A stretch of 64,000 bases of DNA from Dipteris shenzhenensis (lineage: Eukaryota > Polypodiophyta > Polypodiopsida > Gleicheniales). The DNA lies in assembly GCA_047967505.1 (NCBI GenBank), contig CM106539.1; one strand, 5' to 3'. The position numbers and the translations under genes are program-made. The notes beneath the pieces were generated by a model. The model did no database searches. It saw nothing but the letters and a program-made list of their open reading frames with translations, and had not been told where the DNA came from. Below are positions 39,201-44,799 of this stretch, piece after piece (the first letter of the stretch is position 1; each line of letters starts with the position of its first letter).

Positions 39201-40110
39201 GCAATTTTGAGAGGCCAAAACTTCATTCACAGCAGAACAATGACATGGAATGGCGCAGAAACCAGAATCTCTGGTATTATTAGATATTCAACGAGAAAGG
39301 AGAACACTATAAATTAGACCATACACTAAGACGGAACCATTTGTAAAACGATCAAATAATAAAAAAGGGGCACCAAAGCTGCGGAGGGAGCACACGAACG
39401 GCAATAACGCACCTGTTCTTCAAAAGAAACCACTCGAGGTTGAATTTGTGCCAAAGCATACTGAGCGACATCTTTGTGAGCTTCTGGCTCTAATTTCACT
39501 AGATCCTGAGCAAAAGTCTGGAGAAGCTGACGGGATGCGACCAAAGGGACCTCATCTGAGACCACTGCAATGGGCGAAATAGGAGCATAAGTAATCCGAT
39601 AAAGCTGAAAGAGGTGGCGTAGGTTAGCTTCACTGCCATGCGACCTCTGCTAAAACACGGAGACTCGCAGAGCGAAAATTCTGTATGTATTAGGTCGTCC
39701 CTACTTTCAAATTGTGAGAGAAATATCGTAGCACATTTCAAAGAATAGGGAACAGGAAGCAGCAATTCAATCTGATAGGAACTGATCCCTGTTCTCTTCG
39801 AGATTTAAACATGAACGGACCTCCGCATGCGATTGTAGGAACCCGAAGAAAGACCCACAGCTACCATGGTGTCCTTCAACCTATCTTATGATGATTTTCA
39901 GCATGAACTGAGCATGGTAATTCCAGGAAGCCACGAAGGTTTAAAACGCGTGAAGGCAAAAATCTTACTGTGGTCGATGAAAGCCTTGGCATGGGCAACA
40001 TTGTTGGTGGAGATGATTGAAGAGAGGAGAAGCTTATATTGCTCGATTTTTTGGCGCTGATCGGAGATGGAAGCAGCAGTATGGAGAGCGCCCTCGATGT
40101 CGGCCGCCAT
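3101..40110 (-). CDS. CSN4: COP9 signalosome complex subunit 4 (CSN4), 14 exons over 37 kb
   Basis: Joining 14 exons on the - strand gives an uninterrupted 401-residue protein, close to the roughly 400 residues usual for plant CSN4. Exons: 40110-39969, 39564-39413, 29222-29119, 28895-28835, 28611-28519, 28190-28090, 14839-14731, 14642-14598, 14474-14406, 14297-14206, 14100-14058, 11799-11740, 3390-3331, 3175-3101. Every intron is GT-AG and phases agree across each junction. Family-typical blocks include [11 protein letters not shown] (exon 1), [12 protein letters not shown] (exon 2), [15 protein letters not shown] (exon 3), [23 protein letters not shown] (exons 5/6), [16 protein letters not shown] (exon 7), [20 protein letters not shown] (exon 10) and ELQQWDQQ (exon 13). 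The C-terminal half corresponds to the PCI domain. By family knowledge CSN4 is a core scaffold subunit of the COP9 signalosome, which removes NEDD8 from cullin-RING ligases; CSN4 helps activate the CSN5/CSN6 module. Start: ATG in good context (gccATGGcggcc-like), nothing readable upstream in frame. Oddity: introns 2, 6 and 12 are 10.2, 13.3 and 8.3 kb and filled with transposons. No exon lesion seen; expression is inferred. Confidence 0.96.
3331..3390 (-). CDS. CSN4: CSN4 exon 13
   Basis: A 20-codon exon [20 protein letters not shown]. Acceptor CTGCAG, donor GTTAGT, phase 0 at both ends. Confidence 0.95.
4237..4767 (-). repeat. 3' LTR of gypsy element
   Basis: Terminal repeat matching 10130-10647 and bounded by TG...CA. 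Preceded by target duplication aacat. Confidence 0.93.
4781..6133 (-). pseudogene. gypsy integrase with C-terminal chromodomain, broken
   Basis: The upper segment (6133-5489) has an HHCC zinc domain ([26 protein letters not shown]) and the DDE core ([23 protein letters not shown]). The lower segment (5464-4781, same frame after a stop) has the GPY/F-type region ([17 protein letters not shown]) and then a chromodomain-like end ([25 protein letters not shown]). The chromodomain places the element among chromoviruses, in which that domain is thought to guide integration to particular chromatin. Confidence 0.92.
6403..7706 (-). pseudogene. gypsy reverse transcriptase and RNase H, frameshifted
   Basis: The first part (7706-7416) carries the linker before RT ([26 protein letters not shown]). 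After a frameshift the main RT reads [44 protein letters not shown] and catalytic VVFLDDIL. RNase H follows with [23 protein letters not shown] and LTDHQSIKY. The palm FLDD box is intact, but frameshifts at both ends separate it from neighbouring domains. Confidence 0.93.
7703..8275 (-). pseudogene. gypsy aspartic protease segment
   Basis: Same frame as gag after the TGA. Contains the aspartic-protease signature region around [15 protein letters not shown] (DPGSS in place of the usual DSGA/T) and the flap-side part [15 protein letters not shown]. Separated by a frameshift from the reverse transcriptase segment beginning near 7706. Confidence 0.85.
8276..9307 (-). pseudogene. gypsy gag (capsid and zinc knuckle), broken
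   Basis: Begins at ATG 9307 ([15 protein letters not shown]). The frame contains stops at 9163-9161 and 8701-8699, and ends at a TGA at 8278-8276 directly before the protease part. The retrotransposon gag core lies around 9050-8700 ([34 protein letters not shown]). The CCHC knuckle [14 protein letters not shown] lies near 8350 and is followed by a Lys-rich tail. It would form the virus-like particle and bind RNA; three in-frame stops make this copy dead. Confidence 0.9.
10130..10647 (-). repeat. 5' LTR of gypsy element
   Basis: Upper LTR copy, 5' because the element reads on the - strand. The adjacent tRNA-iMet primer site (10127-10115) confirms orientation. Followed by the second aacat. Confidence 0.93.
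10653..11739. other. CSN4 intron 12, right flank of gypsy
   Basis: No gene. 10990-11280 is similar in order of motifs to 3815-4025 on the other side of the gypsy element (GATGTAAT, GAGGCGGAGGGTG/GAGGCAGAGGGTG, GACTTATAAA), perhaps an older repeat pair. 10848-10925 is a piece of the dispersed LTR-like repeat. Confidence 0.4.
11740..11799 (-). CDS. CSN4: CSN4 exon 12
   Basis: A 20-codon exon [20 protein letters not shown] between acceptor GGCAG and donor GTATGT. It is followed by an 8.3-kb intron holding a gypsy element. Confidence 0.95.
12180..13160 (+). pseudogene. Ty1/copia reverse transcriptase fragment in CSN4 intron 11
   Basis: Several frames must be combined, so it is decayed. The order is the linker before RT ([19 protein letters not shown]), then [34 protein letters not shown], and in another frame [20 protein letters not shown] and KALYGLK. 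It stops at LILYV just before the catalytic YVDD would appear. Opposite in orientation to CSN4. No LTRs or target duplication found. Confidence 0.9.
13640..13900. repeat. Imperfect tandem duplication with retroelement primer-site relic
   Basis: Two imperfect units of about 110-120 bp contain AAGCTCTGATACCATG / AAAGCTCTGATCCAT, then GCAGTAGAGAGTGA and AACAAAAAATCTA. On the - strand the first reads CATGGTATCAGAGCTT, which resembles an LTR end followed by a tRNA-iMet primer site, so this may be the relic of a 5' LTR junction. Confidence 0.5.
14058..14100 (-). CDS. CSN4: CSN4 exon 11
   Basis: A 43-base exon completing the split Ser codon, then [14 protein letters not shown] (winged-helix part of the PCI domain). 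Acceptor TTGCAG, donor GTGACT. Confidence 0.94.
14206..14297 (-). CDS. CSN4: CSN4 exon 10
   Basis: Acceptor GTCCAG, donor GTTTGC. Encodes [10 protein letters not shown] then [20 protein letters not shown] and ends in a split Ser codon. Confidence 0.95.
14406..14474 (-). CDS. CSN4: CSN4 exon 9
   Basis: A 23-codon exon, [15 protein letters not shown] to ELKPHQ. Acceptor GACAG, donor GTGAAG, phase 0 at both ends. Confidence 0.95.
14598..14642 (-). CDS. CSN4: CSN4 exon 8
   Basis: A 15-codon exon, [15 protein letters not shown], between acceptor TTTACAG and donor GTCTTT. PCI-domain region. Confidence 0.94.
14731..14839 (-). CDS. CSN4: CSN4 exon 7
   Basis: Acceptor TTTCAG, donor GTTGTC. Encodes [17 protein letters not shown] and [16 protein letters not shown], among the most conserved parts of the family. 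Confidence 0.95.
15144..15826 (+). repeat. 5' LTR of element B, left part
   Basis: Matches the start of 24386-25540. Contains a TATA box (TATAAAA, 15754-15760) after a GC-rich region. Interrupted by element A at 15827; the rest resumes at 22117. Confidence 0.92.
15827..16026 (+). repeat. 5' LTR of copia A
   Basis: 200 bp. Holds a perfect 28-bp palindrome (15874-15901) and an AATAAA just after it, then a CT-rich U5-like end. Followed after two bases by the primer-binding site. Confidence 0.95.
15874..15901. promoter_or_regulatory. Perfect palindrome in copia LTR
   Basis: 28 bp made of CCTATGACTGTCTT and its exact reverse complement. Repeated at 21953-21980, 53609-53638 and 59774-59803 (30 bp in the latter two). 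Role unknown. Confidence 0.9.
16027..17712 (+). other. Long untranslated leader of copia A
   Basis: About 1.7 kb between primer site and gag ATG, without a credible ORF. The first part is rich in GCAGCTGCTAGCTG-like self-complementary motifs, then repeated GTACAG / CAGGTACAG units (around 16360-16500 and again near 17400-17560). A leader of similar length and content occurs in element C, so it is a feature of the family. Confidence 0.85.
17713..21806 (+). pseudogene. Copia A gag-pol polyprotein, inactivated
   Basis: ATG 17713 ([18 protein letters not shown]). Gag leads to the zinc knuckle [14 protein letters not shown] (18415-18456); protease [12 protein letters not shown]; pre-integrase [13 protein letters not shown]; integrase with acidic residues in [15 protein letters not shown] and [10 protein letters not shown] with [13 protein letters not shown] and catalytic YVDD (20864-20875); RNase H with [18 protein letters not shown] and [10 protein letters not shown]-terminus [14 protein letters not shown] to HIMGLG. 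Lesions relative to C: TAG at 17794-17796, one extra base near 19299, TAG at 19463-19465, an 18-base deletion near 20979, and one extra G in a G-run near 21058. By family knowledge it would supply capsid, protease, integrase and RT; this copy cannot. Confidence 0.95.
21906..22111 (+). repeat. 3' LTR of copia A
   Basis: 206 bp, nearly identical to the 5' copy; one extra CTCACT unit and one G/A difference. Palindrome at 21953-21980. Confidence 0.95.
22112..22565 (+). repeat. 5' LTR of element B, right part
   Basis: Continues the LTR of B after element A. The first five bases, gggcc, are A's target duplication. Ends CATTTCTAACA and is followed at once by the primer-binding site. Confidence 0.92.
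22790..23715 (+). pseudogene. Element B gag (copia type) with zinc knuckle, broken
   Basis: ATG 22790 opens [19 protein letters not shown] then KLDETNYPI, where a TGA and soon a TAG interrupt. The gag-polypeptide fold continues as [27 protein letters not shown] and [15 protein letters not shown]. After a frame change come [19 protein letters not shown] and [16 protein letters not shown] Lys-rich stretch leads to the CCHC knuckle [14 protein letters not shown] (23604-23645). Several stops and shifts, so not translatable as it stands. Confidence 0.88.
23716..24385 (+). other. Residual internal region of element B without pol
   Basis: Open from about 23718 to 24248 but without clear catalytic motifs. 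[14 protein letters not shown] and [14 protein letters not shown] weakly recall the protease/pre-integrase part of copia polyproteins. Ends with the purine tract before the 3' LTR. No integrase, RT or RNase H motif found. Confidence 0.6.
24386..25540 (+). repeat. 3' LTR of element B (uninterrupted)
   Basis: Complete LTR of 1155 bp, TGTTGG...CTAACA, with TATAAAA at 25003-25009. It shows the pre-insertion state of the A target: cagcacctatagggcctaca occurs here without element A. Followed by target duplication agtac. Confidence 0.93.
25546..26560 (+). other. Repeat-like region with an unrecognised ORF, left of a solo LTR
   Basis: Flanks element B and is cut by the solo LTR at 26561. A promoter-like stretch with CTATATA lies near 26047. 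An ORF at 26141-26554 reads [20 protein letters not shown] and continues [38 protein letters not shown]. It ends in a TAG just before the LTR. I recognise no family. Composition and length suggest decayed coding sequence of a mobile element. Confidence 0.4.
26561..27252 (-). mobile_element. Solo LTR of the element-B type
   Basis: Begins (+ strand) TGTTAGAAAA and ends GACCTTTCAAACA, the reverse complement pattern of the B LTR. Target duplication gtgag is exact on both sides (26556-26560, 27253-27257). No internal region, so it arose by LTR-LTR recombination. Shorter (692 bp) than B's LTR. Confidence 0.9.
27258..28089 (+). other. Unrecognised ORF region, right of the solo LTR
   Basis: Continues the reading frame of 26141-26554 after the [56 protein letters not shown], then after stops [16 protein letters not shown] and [16 protein letters not shown] in the same frame (to about 27750). 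Protein-like but interrupted, with no family recognised. From about 27930 the sequence returns to AT-rich intron before CSN4 exon 6. Confidence 0.4.
28090..28190 (-). CDS. CSN4: CSN4 exon 6
   Basis: Acceptor GACAG, donor GTTTGT. Encodes [20 protein letters not shown] through EKREFEG and ends in a split Arg codon. The following intron is 13.25 kb and contains the nested copia elements. Confidence 0.95.
28519..28611 (-). CDS. CSN4: CSN4 exon 5
   Basis: Acceptor TTTCAG, donor GTGTGT. Encodes [18 protein letters not shown] through NLQYK, phase 0 at both ends (31 codons). Confidence 0.95.
28835..28895 (-). CDS. CSN4: CSN4 exon 4
   Basis: Acceptor CTGCAG, donor GTAGCA. Completes the split Arg codon and encodes [20 protein letters not shown]. 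Confidence 0.94.
29119..29222 (-). CDS. CSN4: CSN4 exon 3
   Basis: Acceptor ATACAG, donor GTTAGT. Encodes [12 protein letters not shown] and [16 protein letters not shown] and ends with the first two bases of a split Arg codon. Confidence 0.95.
29223..30099. other. CSN4 intron 2, proximal part
   Basis: No gene seen. 29985-30066 carries a short piece of the dispersed repeat found complete at 36290-36782 (CTCATCCTCTAAAAACACAA motif). Confidence 0.5.
30100..31729 (+). other. Repetitive coding-like region, unrecognised, left of a solo LTR
   Basis: Degenerate direct repeats of roughly 65 bp (CAGTTCGTTGGATCAGCTT / CAGCCCGCTGGATCAGCTT, GGGTCTTCCACC) between about 30240 and 30780. Then sequence rich in Ser/Gln codons with repeated AGGGGTGCTC... 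units near 31255, 31437 and 31494. An ORF from 31439 runs straight into the solo LTR at 31730. Looks like internal DNA of a large non-autonomous element; no known domain. Confidence 0.4.
31730..32733 (-). mobile_element. Solo LTR of the element-B type, second copy
   Basis: Begins TGTTAGAAATGACC and ends GACCTTTCCAACA (+ strand), reverse orientation to element B. Target duplication ctgca is exact (31725-31729, 32734-32738). 1004 bp. On the - strand a TATATAAAG-type TATA box lies near 32255. Confidence 0.92.
32734..33340 (+). other. Unrecognised ORF region, right of the solo LTR
   Basis: After leaving out the solo LTR and one target copy, the 31439 frame continues here without a stop to about 33143: [58 protein letters not shown]. 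Total about 230 codons. A second frame from 32953 gives [20 protein letters not shown] and [19 protein letters not shown], so a frameshift may join the two. No family recognised. Confidence 0.4.
33341..33830. other. LTR-like promoter segment
   Basis: GC-richer stretch ending with CCTATATAAGGGGC (TATA-like, near 33650) followed by a CA/CT-rich transcript-start-like region. Resembles the U3/R part of an LTR belonging to the preceding unrecognised element. No partner LTR identified. Confidence 0.35.
34114..34779 (+). repeat. Tandem duplication, unit about 340 bp
   Basis: Unit 1 (34114-34453) and unit 2 (34454-34779) both start GGGCAA(T/C)GCATGTATTGGTAG and end CTTCTCAATAATCCCAT, with many shared stretches (CATAGAGCCTTTGAT, GATGCTTTGCATCCAACAAA). 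Moderately diverged. No coding potential noted. Confidence 0.85.
35065..36175 (+). pseudogene. Ty3/gypsy relic: RNase H and integrase N-terminus
   Basis: RNase H reads [36 protein letters not shown] and [17 protein letters not shown] (35065-35400). A gap with a 144-bp tandem duplication follows. Then the integrase zinc region resumes as [20 protein letters not shown] and, in another frame, [20 protein letters not shown] (35940-36175). The order matches gypsy pol. Stops and shifts throughout. The next part of the integrase is found at 37443. Confidence 0.85.
35511..35797 (+). repeat. Tandem duplication, unit 144 bp
   Basis: Units 35511-35654 and 35655-35797, nearly identical, starting CATACAAGGCCCCCACAAGT. 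The duplication lies inside the gypsy relic between RNase H and integrase and must be recent because the copies hardly differ. Confidence 0.9.
36176..37442. mobile_element. Inserted block splitting the gypsy integrase
   Basis: Contains a GA microsatellite (about 36196-36270), a copy of the dispersed repeat found inverted at 63425-63977 (36290-36782), and a GC-rich promoter-like stretch with CCTATATAAGG (37020) and CCTATAAAGGGG (37092). Integrase sequence stops before it and resumes after it, so the block was inserted in one or more steps. Exact ends not resolved. Confidence 0.55.
36290..36782 (-). repeat. Dispersed LTR-like repeat, copy 1
   Basis: The reverse complement starts TGCTGGTATTGTGATAATTC at 36782 and continues CTTTCTATCTTAAATGGTGCG, as does the copy at 63425. 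Shared inner motifs include GCCGACAGAAACTCAGTACG-like and GGATGAGTTTGGGAA sequences. Fragments also occur near 10848-10925, 29985-30066 and 33870-34110. Confidence 0.8.
37443..38080 (+). pseudogene. Ty3/gypsy relic: integrase core and C-terminus
   Basis: [20 protein letters not shown] followed, with frame changes, by [32 protein letters not shown] and FACNSAKR. These are the DDE-core blocks of gypsy integrase, continuing the relic at 35065-36175. Later sequence ([12 protein letters not shown]) matches the region before the C-terminal domain. Confidence 0.82.
38081..39412. other. CSN4 intron 2, distal part
   Basis: No gene recognised. Contains an AT-rich TATAGATATA simple repeat around 38625-38650 and again near 38810-38830. 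Confidence 0.5.
39413..39564 (-). CDS. CSN4: CSN4 exon 2
   Basis: Acceptor TTGCAG, donor GTGCGT. It completes the split Met codon and encodes [19 protein letters not shown] through [12 protein letters not shown]. It is followed by a 10.2-kb intron full of repeats. Confidence 0.95.
39969..40110 (-). CDS. CSN4: CSN4 exon 1 (start codon)
   Basis: Starts at ATG 40110-40108 and encodes 47 residues beginning [15 protein letters not shown] and containing [11 protein letters not shown]. It ends with one base of a split Met codon before donor GTAAGA. Confidence 0.95.
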
Positions 40111-40443
40111 GAAGAAGGAGTCGATGGATCGAGAACAAAGAACCTGGCTGAGCTCCGGCTATGGCGATAGCGAACAAGGAACTCTCGCTATGGCGCTCGA
40201 TAGTTTTAAGACACTTGATTAATCTCGATTGACTTTAGTCTCGCTTAAGCAAACCCAGCCTTAACCCAATAATGGTCTTCCATTATAGTGGTAAGCCAGA
40301 GAGGCCCTGCCAATGAAAATGTCATGACGTTAGGGATTTGTGGCATGTACTTTACAAGTGTATGTAGATGTGTAAGTAATGGAGTGGTCAATCCAGTAAG
40401 CAAACAACGTTCTTGTTGAGGTCTCATCCAAGGGTTTGTTCGC
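40111..40443 (-). promoter_or_regulatory. CSN4 upstream region, short and bordered by the Helitron relic
   Basis: About 330 bp between the CSN4 ATG and the last recognised Helitron residue. It should hold the CSN4 5' UTR and core promoter, but I see no clear TATA box. A small hairpin ATAATGG-TCTT-CCATTAT lies at 40269-40286. Confidence 0.4.
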
Positions 40444-40728
40444 TCAGATGTGATCCAAAATGCTACCGTATATTATGGTAGGGATAGTGATATGCACGTG
40501 GAAATTGTATTTGTGCATAATGTTTTGTAGCTTTGTTGAGGAGGTTGTTGTATTATTCATATGGATGTTGAAGTCACCGAGGACTATATTTTTCTTGTTT
40601 TGATTTATGTTATGTCTTCTAAGAGGTTCAAGAAAGTAGTATATTGATTTTGGCATTTGTTCTTTTATTGTGTACCATTTTTGTGTTGTTAAGTCTCTGT
40701 TTTTCTTGTTGGACACCTTTGTCAACAT
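40444..40728 (-). pseudogene. EEP (AP-endonuclease-like) end of the Helitron polyprotein
   Basis: Directly downstream of helicase motif VI comes MLTKVSNKKNRDL, then NKKNIVLGDFNIHMNNTT and IPTIIYGSILDHI. GDFN.H and the later D-H pair are the signature of the endonuclease/exonuclease/phosphatase fold (also used by non-LTR retrotransposons). Position after a PIF1 helicase argues for a Helentron-type fusion rather than a LINE fragment. Only about 95 residues remain. Confidence 0.75.
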
Positions 40729-40735
40729 GAAAGTT

Positions 40736-41980
40736 GTCCCTTTTGTATTGGTTCCAACAAGTAAAGATTCTCAATCTTTTTAACACGTGATATGGCAATG
40801 TAAGCTAGTCGGTGACCACGTACTTTCTTGGGTGAGAAAGCCACTCACTCCATAGTCAGTCCTTGGGATTTGCGAATGGTGTGTGCTATTCATGGCTAGA
40901 TTAGGAATTGCTCCCTTGTTAGTATGCTAGTTTTTGACGGTCCTATTTGAACTTCCTTTGCAATCCGAAAAATAGGTGTCCAACTTGATGTATTTTCACA
41001 CTATAGGCGCCTGTGTTATTGTTTCTTGCATGTTTGCCTACGTCATCGTTTGCGAGCTTGAGCCATACTATATCTTTCCCTTTGTATGTTGTCATCCCTT
41101 GGAAGACTCCATCAGCTCCATTCATAAGCCCGTCATGTTGGTCTAGGTTCCCTCAGGCAAGTTCAACAAGCATTCCTTCTTTGATCTCTATTGTTGTCCT
41201 GAGACCATCAGTTGTTTTTGGATCGTCCAATACTTTTCAACTATTGCACGGAGACTCCGTGAGATGATCGATTGCATTCAATGTATGTTTTCTTCCTTGA
41301 ATTGTTTCTAGGATAGACTCATTATGCATATTCATTTGCATGTTTCTAGGATAGACTCATTATGCATGTTCATTTGCATGTTTGTGTATAATAGGTGTAG
41401 GAAGGTGTGGTCATTTTTTGTTTATGTAGTCAACTTGTTGTTCTATGTGGATACACTTCTTGAATGAGTTTAAACTGTTGATGAAACCATCGTCTTGTTG
41501 CCTTATAGTTTTTTGTAGCTCATAACATTTGACTTTATCTATCAAGTAGGTATTGGCCATGGAGACTAATGTATCCTCGTTGTTTTTTAACACCTAGGCA
41601 TCTTTCACAGGTTTGGCTTGGTAGAATCCCCACAAGTTATTACATCACCGTGACTGAAATGATATTCAAAGTTATGCTAAAAGAGTGCATACGAAGGTTG
41701 GGAAAGTTCGGGGTTCGTCGTCCAACAAGGGGAATCTCATCGAAGACAAGATGTTGCACTTGGTTGTAGAGGCTAGACAATGCATATAGTCTTTCTCGGG
41801 AGAGAGAGGTGAGATTTTTGCTATGCACATGCAAGTGCAAGACGAGTGGATGGTTGTGCCATTTATGATATAAGTTGCCTTGCCAATGTATGCAAGCAAG
41901 AGTGCCTTGGGTAAATTTATGTCGTTAGAAATTATGATTTGATTGTAAAACCTAAGCAACCCTTGAACAAGAAGAAGCAA
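40736..41980 (-). pseudogene. PIF1-type helicase of the Helitron
   Basis: Motif Ia-like stretch AYIGKATYIINGTTIHSSC near 41900-41840; YELQKTIRQQDDGFINSL near 41530-41470, the RQ..D..F motif; and motif VI region AHTIRKSQGLTME followed by HRLAYIAISRVKKIE (40890-40770). The Walker A loop (usually GxxGTGKS) is replaced by VQGLLRFYNQ, so ATPase function is lost. Frames change several times. Confidence 0.87.
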
Positions 41981-42049
41981 AAGGTAAGTTCTCCTTGTGC
42001 CAGCTCCTTCGATAAGGAAAAGGTAAATCTTTTCATCTGGGTGTATTCA

Positions 42050-42519
42050 TTTTCGCAAAAGGATGTCATCAAATATATCACTTTGCTCTTTATTAAGACT
42101 TTCAATTCGCATGAAGTATTCTTCGTTAGGCAAAAGTATGATTTTCTTTGTGGGTATTACGAAATTGTCAATTCATGGAATTTTTTCGACGATTGGCATA
42201 TCCAATCCAACATCATATACATCTATAGGGTCATTTGGGATTGGTGCATTCTCTTTATTGTCGACTTCATGTGGACCACTCCGTCATCAATGTATTCATC
42301 TTTCTTCAAGAGTTTATCATAGTTGAAGTTGAACTTGTTTCTATTGTGTATTATAATATCTTCGTTCATATGGTAAGCATCCTTCCAAGAACCAAATTTG
42401 TTAAGATGCTGACACTCCTCATCTTTGAATGGGCAATAGAGTAGAAGTTGTTCCCTATAATGGTTATTTGCATCTTTCGCTCTATTGAACTTGACAAATC
42501 TTACTATTTTCGGATTTTA
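42050..42519 (-). pseudogene. Helitron linker between Rep and helicase
   Basis: Reads IVKFNRAKDANNHYREQLLL YCPFKDEECQHLN and then SWKDAYHMNEDII with FNYDKLLKKDEYIDD, the block in which Helitron proteins carry YRE.L.LY.PW..E. Partly in one long open frame. Confidence 0.85.
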
Positions 42520-44793
42520 TCTTCTCTTGCAAGGTTTGGCGGAATGGTTGTACTTAGGAGCAAACGAGGCAAGGCAAACCTCTTCCATACCCTAACGCTA
42601 TGTTCTTTGGATTGACATATAGTTTTTGAAGTTGATGCTTCCTTTAATATTAATGCTCTATTGTTATGCTCATTTGTGTTAATAAATTGAAGTTCACATG
42701 AAGCTCTGTGCAATGGCAATGATAATGAAATAAAAGGTAGTTGTGCACTTATTTGTTGTGCGTGCGAGAATGCATTTCCCATCCTTCTTAATCGATTTTG
42801 TGTGTTTGTACTTTCGTGCACACATTCTTTCATAATTTGTTGCAAGTTTGTTGTTATGGTGTTATCCATTTTTGTGATATAAGAAGTACAATATGATGTA
42901 GCACCATATGGATCCATAATAACTGAATATTGATGTTCGATTGCCATAAAATTGAAAGCATTTGTGAACATGTCTTTGTCTGAACAAAGTTGGCTTTCTT
43001 AGTTGTGATCTTATGGATAGAACACATGTATTCTTTCGAATGTTGATGATGTGGAGGCCACAATGCCATGCAGCCTTCGGTAAATTTCATTGTAGTAAGG
43101 TTTTATGGGGCAATTCAAGGGCATGAGTATCACCGTTTGAGGTAGCGGAGCTTTAAGGTAATGAAAACGACATTCTTTATTGTTTCTCTTGGTGCATGTT
43201 GATGTATGTTTATATGTTTGAATGTCTTTCATGTTGTCATTTAGAAGGTCTTTGTCATATGTTATGTATTTATCAATGAATGTGCAAATGGCATTGTCAT
43301 CATTGTGATTGAAAATCGTAGCATTGTCCACCCAAAGCAAATAGTGCTCATGTTGGCTTCCTCAACTTTGAAACTCTATAACAAAGAAGTAATCTTTTAT
43401 GTTCCCTAGAATTTCATTATCATTTTTTAGCATGGAAATCATTCAACGGAGCTTGTGGTTGTAATCTCTTGCGCACACTATCGGGTTCTCTTGCACAAGC
43501 TATCTAACGAGTCTTCTAAGTGCCTCACCTTCCTGATTTCTTTCATGCAAATCATAGTGGGTTCTCAAGCAAGTCAATAAAGGGTCCCAGAAAGCTATGA
43601 AAAAAGTTGGGGGCCCCAATTTATGCATCATCACAAATGCTTCTTTGCGAAGCTTTTCTTTATAATATGGCAAAGTTCGTAGAGACTCAAAGTCTCTATA
43701 GCCTATGCGAGAATTCAAAATTTTTTCTATGTTTGTGCTATTCATGGCATCCCTTGCCGTGAACCCATATGGATTGCATCACTTGATGGATAAGTACCTT
43801 TCTTGACTTGAAAAATAGATTTGGGATGTTTTGACTGAATTCTAATGACTCATGGGTAAGCTCCCATTTCACAATGTCCATGTATGACAAATTTTTGTCT
43901 GCAATAATTCTAGGGGGGGCAAAGAAAAGCATAGCAAAATTAAGTTCCTCACTATGCTTGTCTTGGATTATTCCTAAAGGCCTTTGTCCCTTGCAAGGGG
44001 AAATGAAGTGGATTGTTGTCTCATAATCTAGTACCTGCTCTACATAAATTAGGTTGTGTACAAAAGTGCCATTTTCTAATTCATTATTCTCTTCAACTTC
44101 CATTGTTTCTTCATAATCCATCTCTTCCTATGTCTTTTATTTTTCTACCGTCCATTGTTTAGAATAACGTTGTTTGCTTTTGTAAAGAGAAGTTTCTATT
44201 AATTTCATTGCAAACATTAGAACCAATGGTCAAGCATGACCAATCATGTAACATGATTTGTACTACATTTTCTTTTTAATTTCAACTAAATGTTGGCATC
44301 TTCATCCACGAAAAGTGGTAACATATTTTGTACTCTAGAAGTGTCCGCCATAACATTAACTATTCTACCTTTCACACCAAGTTGTCCATCAAAAGTGAGT
44401 TCCCTTATTTGTGTGAAAGCTATTATTGGAGACCCTCTATTGTGTTTATATAGAAACTTCAGGTATTTCATGATTTGTTTGTAATTGAGTAGGTGTAAAA
44501 TATTTGGGGATCTTATTGTTGTCAATGGCATATTAACAATCCTTGCAAACACGAAATGATCTACTCTAGAATACACAATTGAAATTTGATCGGTGCTCTT
44601 GAAATGGATACAGCTTCAGGAAAGAGGAATATAAGTCAAAGTGATTGGCTATAGTGGAAAGGTCCATTATGGAAAGTGTTTTATTATCCATGGAGATTAA
44701 AGCTTTTTTTTGCAGCAAAAGAAAGAGAGCTTTATAGATTTCCTTGAAAAGCAAAGATAGTGGGTAGGTCTTTTGAGTGGGTAAGAAGAACAT
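42520..44793 (-). pseudogene. Helitron Rep (HUH) region
   Basis: Blocks in order: HFISPCKGQRPLGIIQDKHS and IVKWELTHESLEF with NLFFKSRK (44121-43738); LRTLPYYKEKLRKEAFVMMH then KLGPPTFFIAF (43700-43570); FVIEFQ, a stop, then GSQHEHYLLWVDNA with the HUH residues H-E-H at 43352-43344; AICTFIDKYIT, HTSTCTKRNNKECRFHYLKA and TVILMPL (43280-43110); YGATSYCTSYITKMDNT and RLRRMGNAFSHAQQISAQLP then LQFINT (42910-42660). This order and wording match Helitron Rep proteins. Interrupted by several stops. Confidence 0.88.
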
Positions 44794-44799
44794 ACAGTT

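Larger units (their letters stand above)
40444..44793 (-). mobile_element. Decayed autonomous Helitron, Helentron-like (Rep-helicase-EEP)
   Basis: Reading down the - strand: a Helitron N-terminal region, HUH motif, Rep C-terminal block, PIF1-type helicase, and EEP endonuclease-like end. Blocks are listed separately. Helitrons move by rolling-circle replication using the HUH/Tyr Rep nuclease and a 5'-to-3' helicase; a C-terminal endonuclease marks the Helentron branch. Many stops and frameshifts show it is dead. Termini were not found. It lies just upstream of CSN4 exon 1 in the same orientation. Confidence 0.88.

Noticed and set aside
40269-40286. Hairpin ATAATGG-TCTT-CCATTAT as the Helitron 3' end
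   Set aside because: No CTRR followed by T in the right place downstream and no matching 5' end; too weak.
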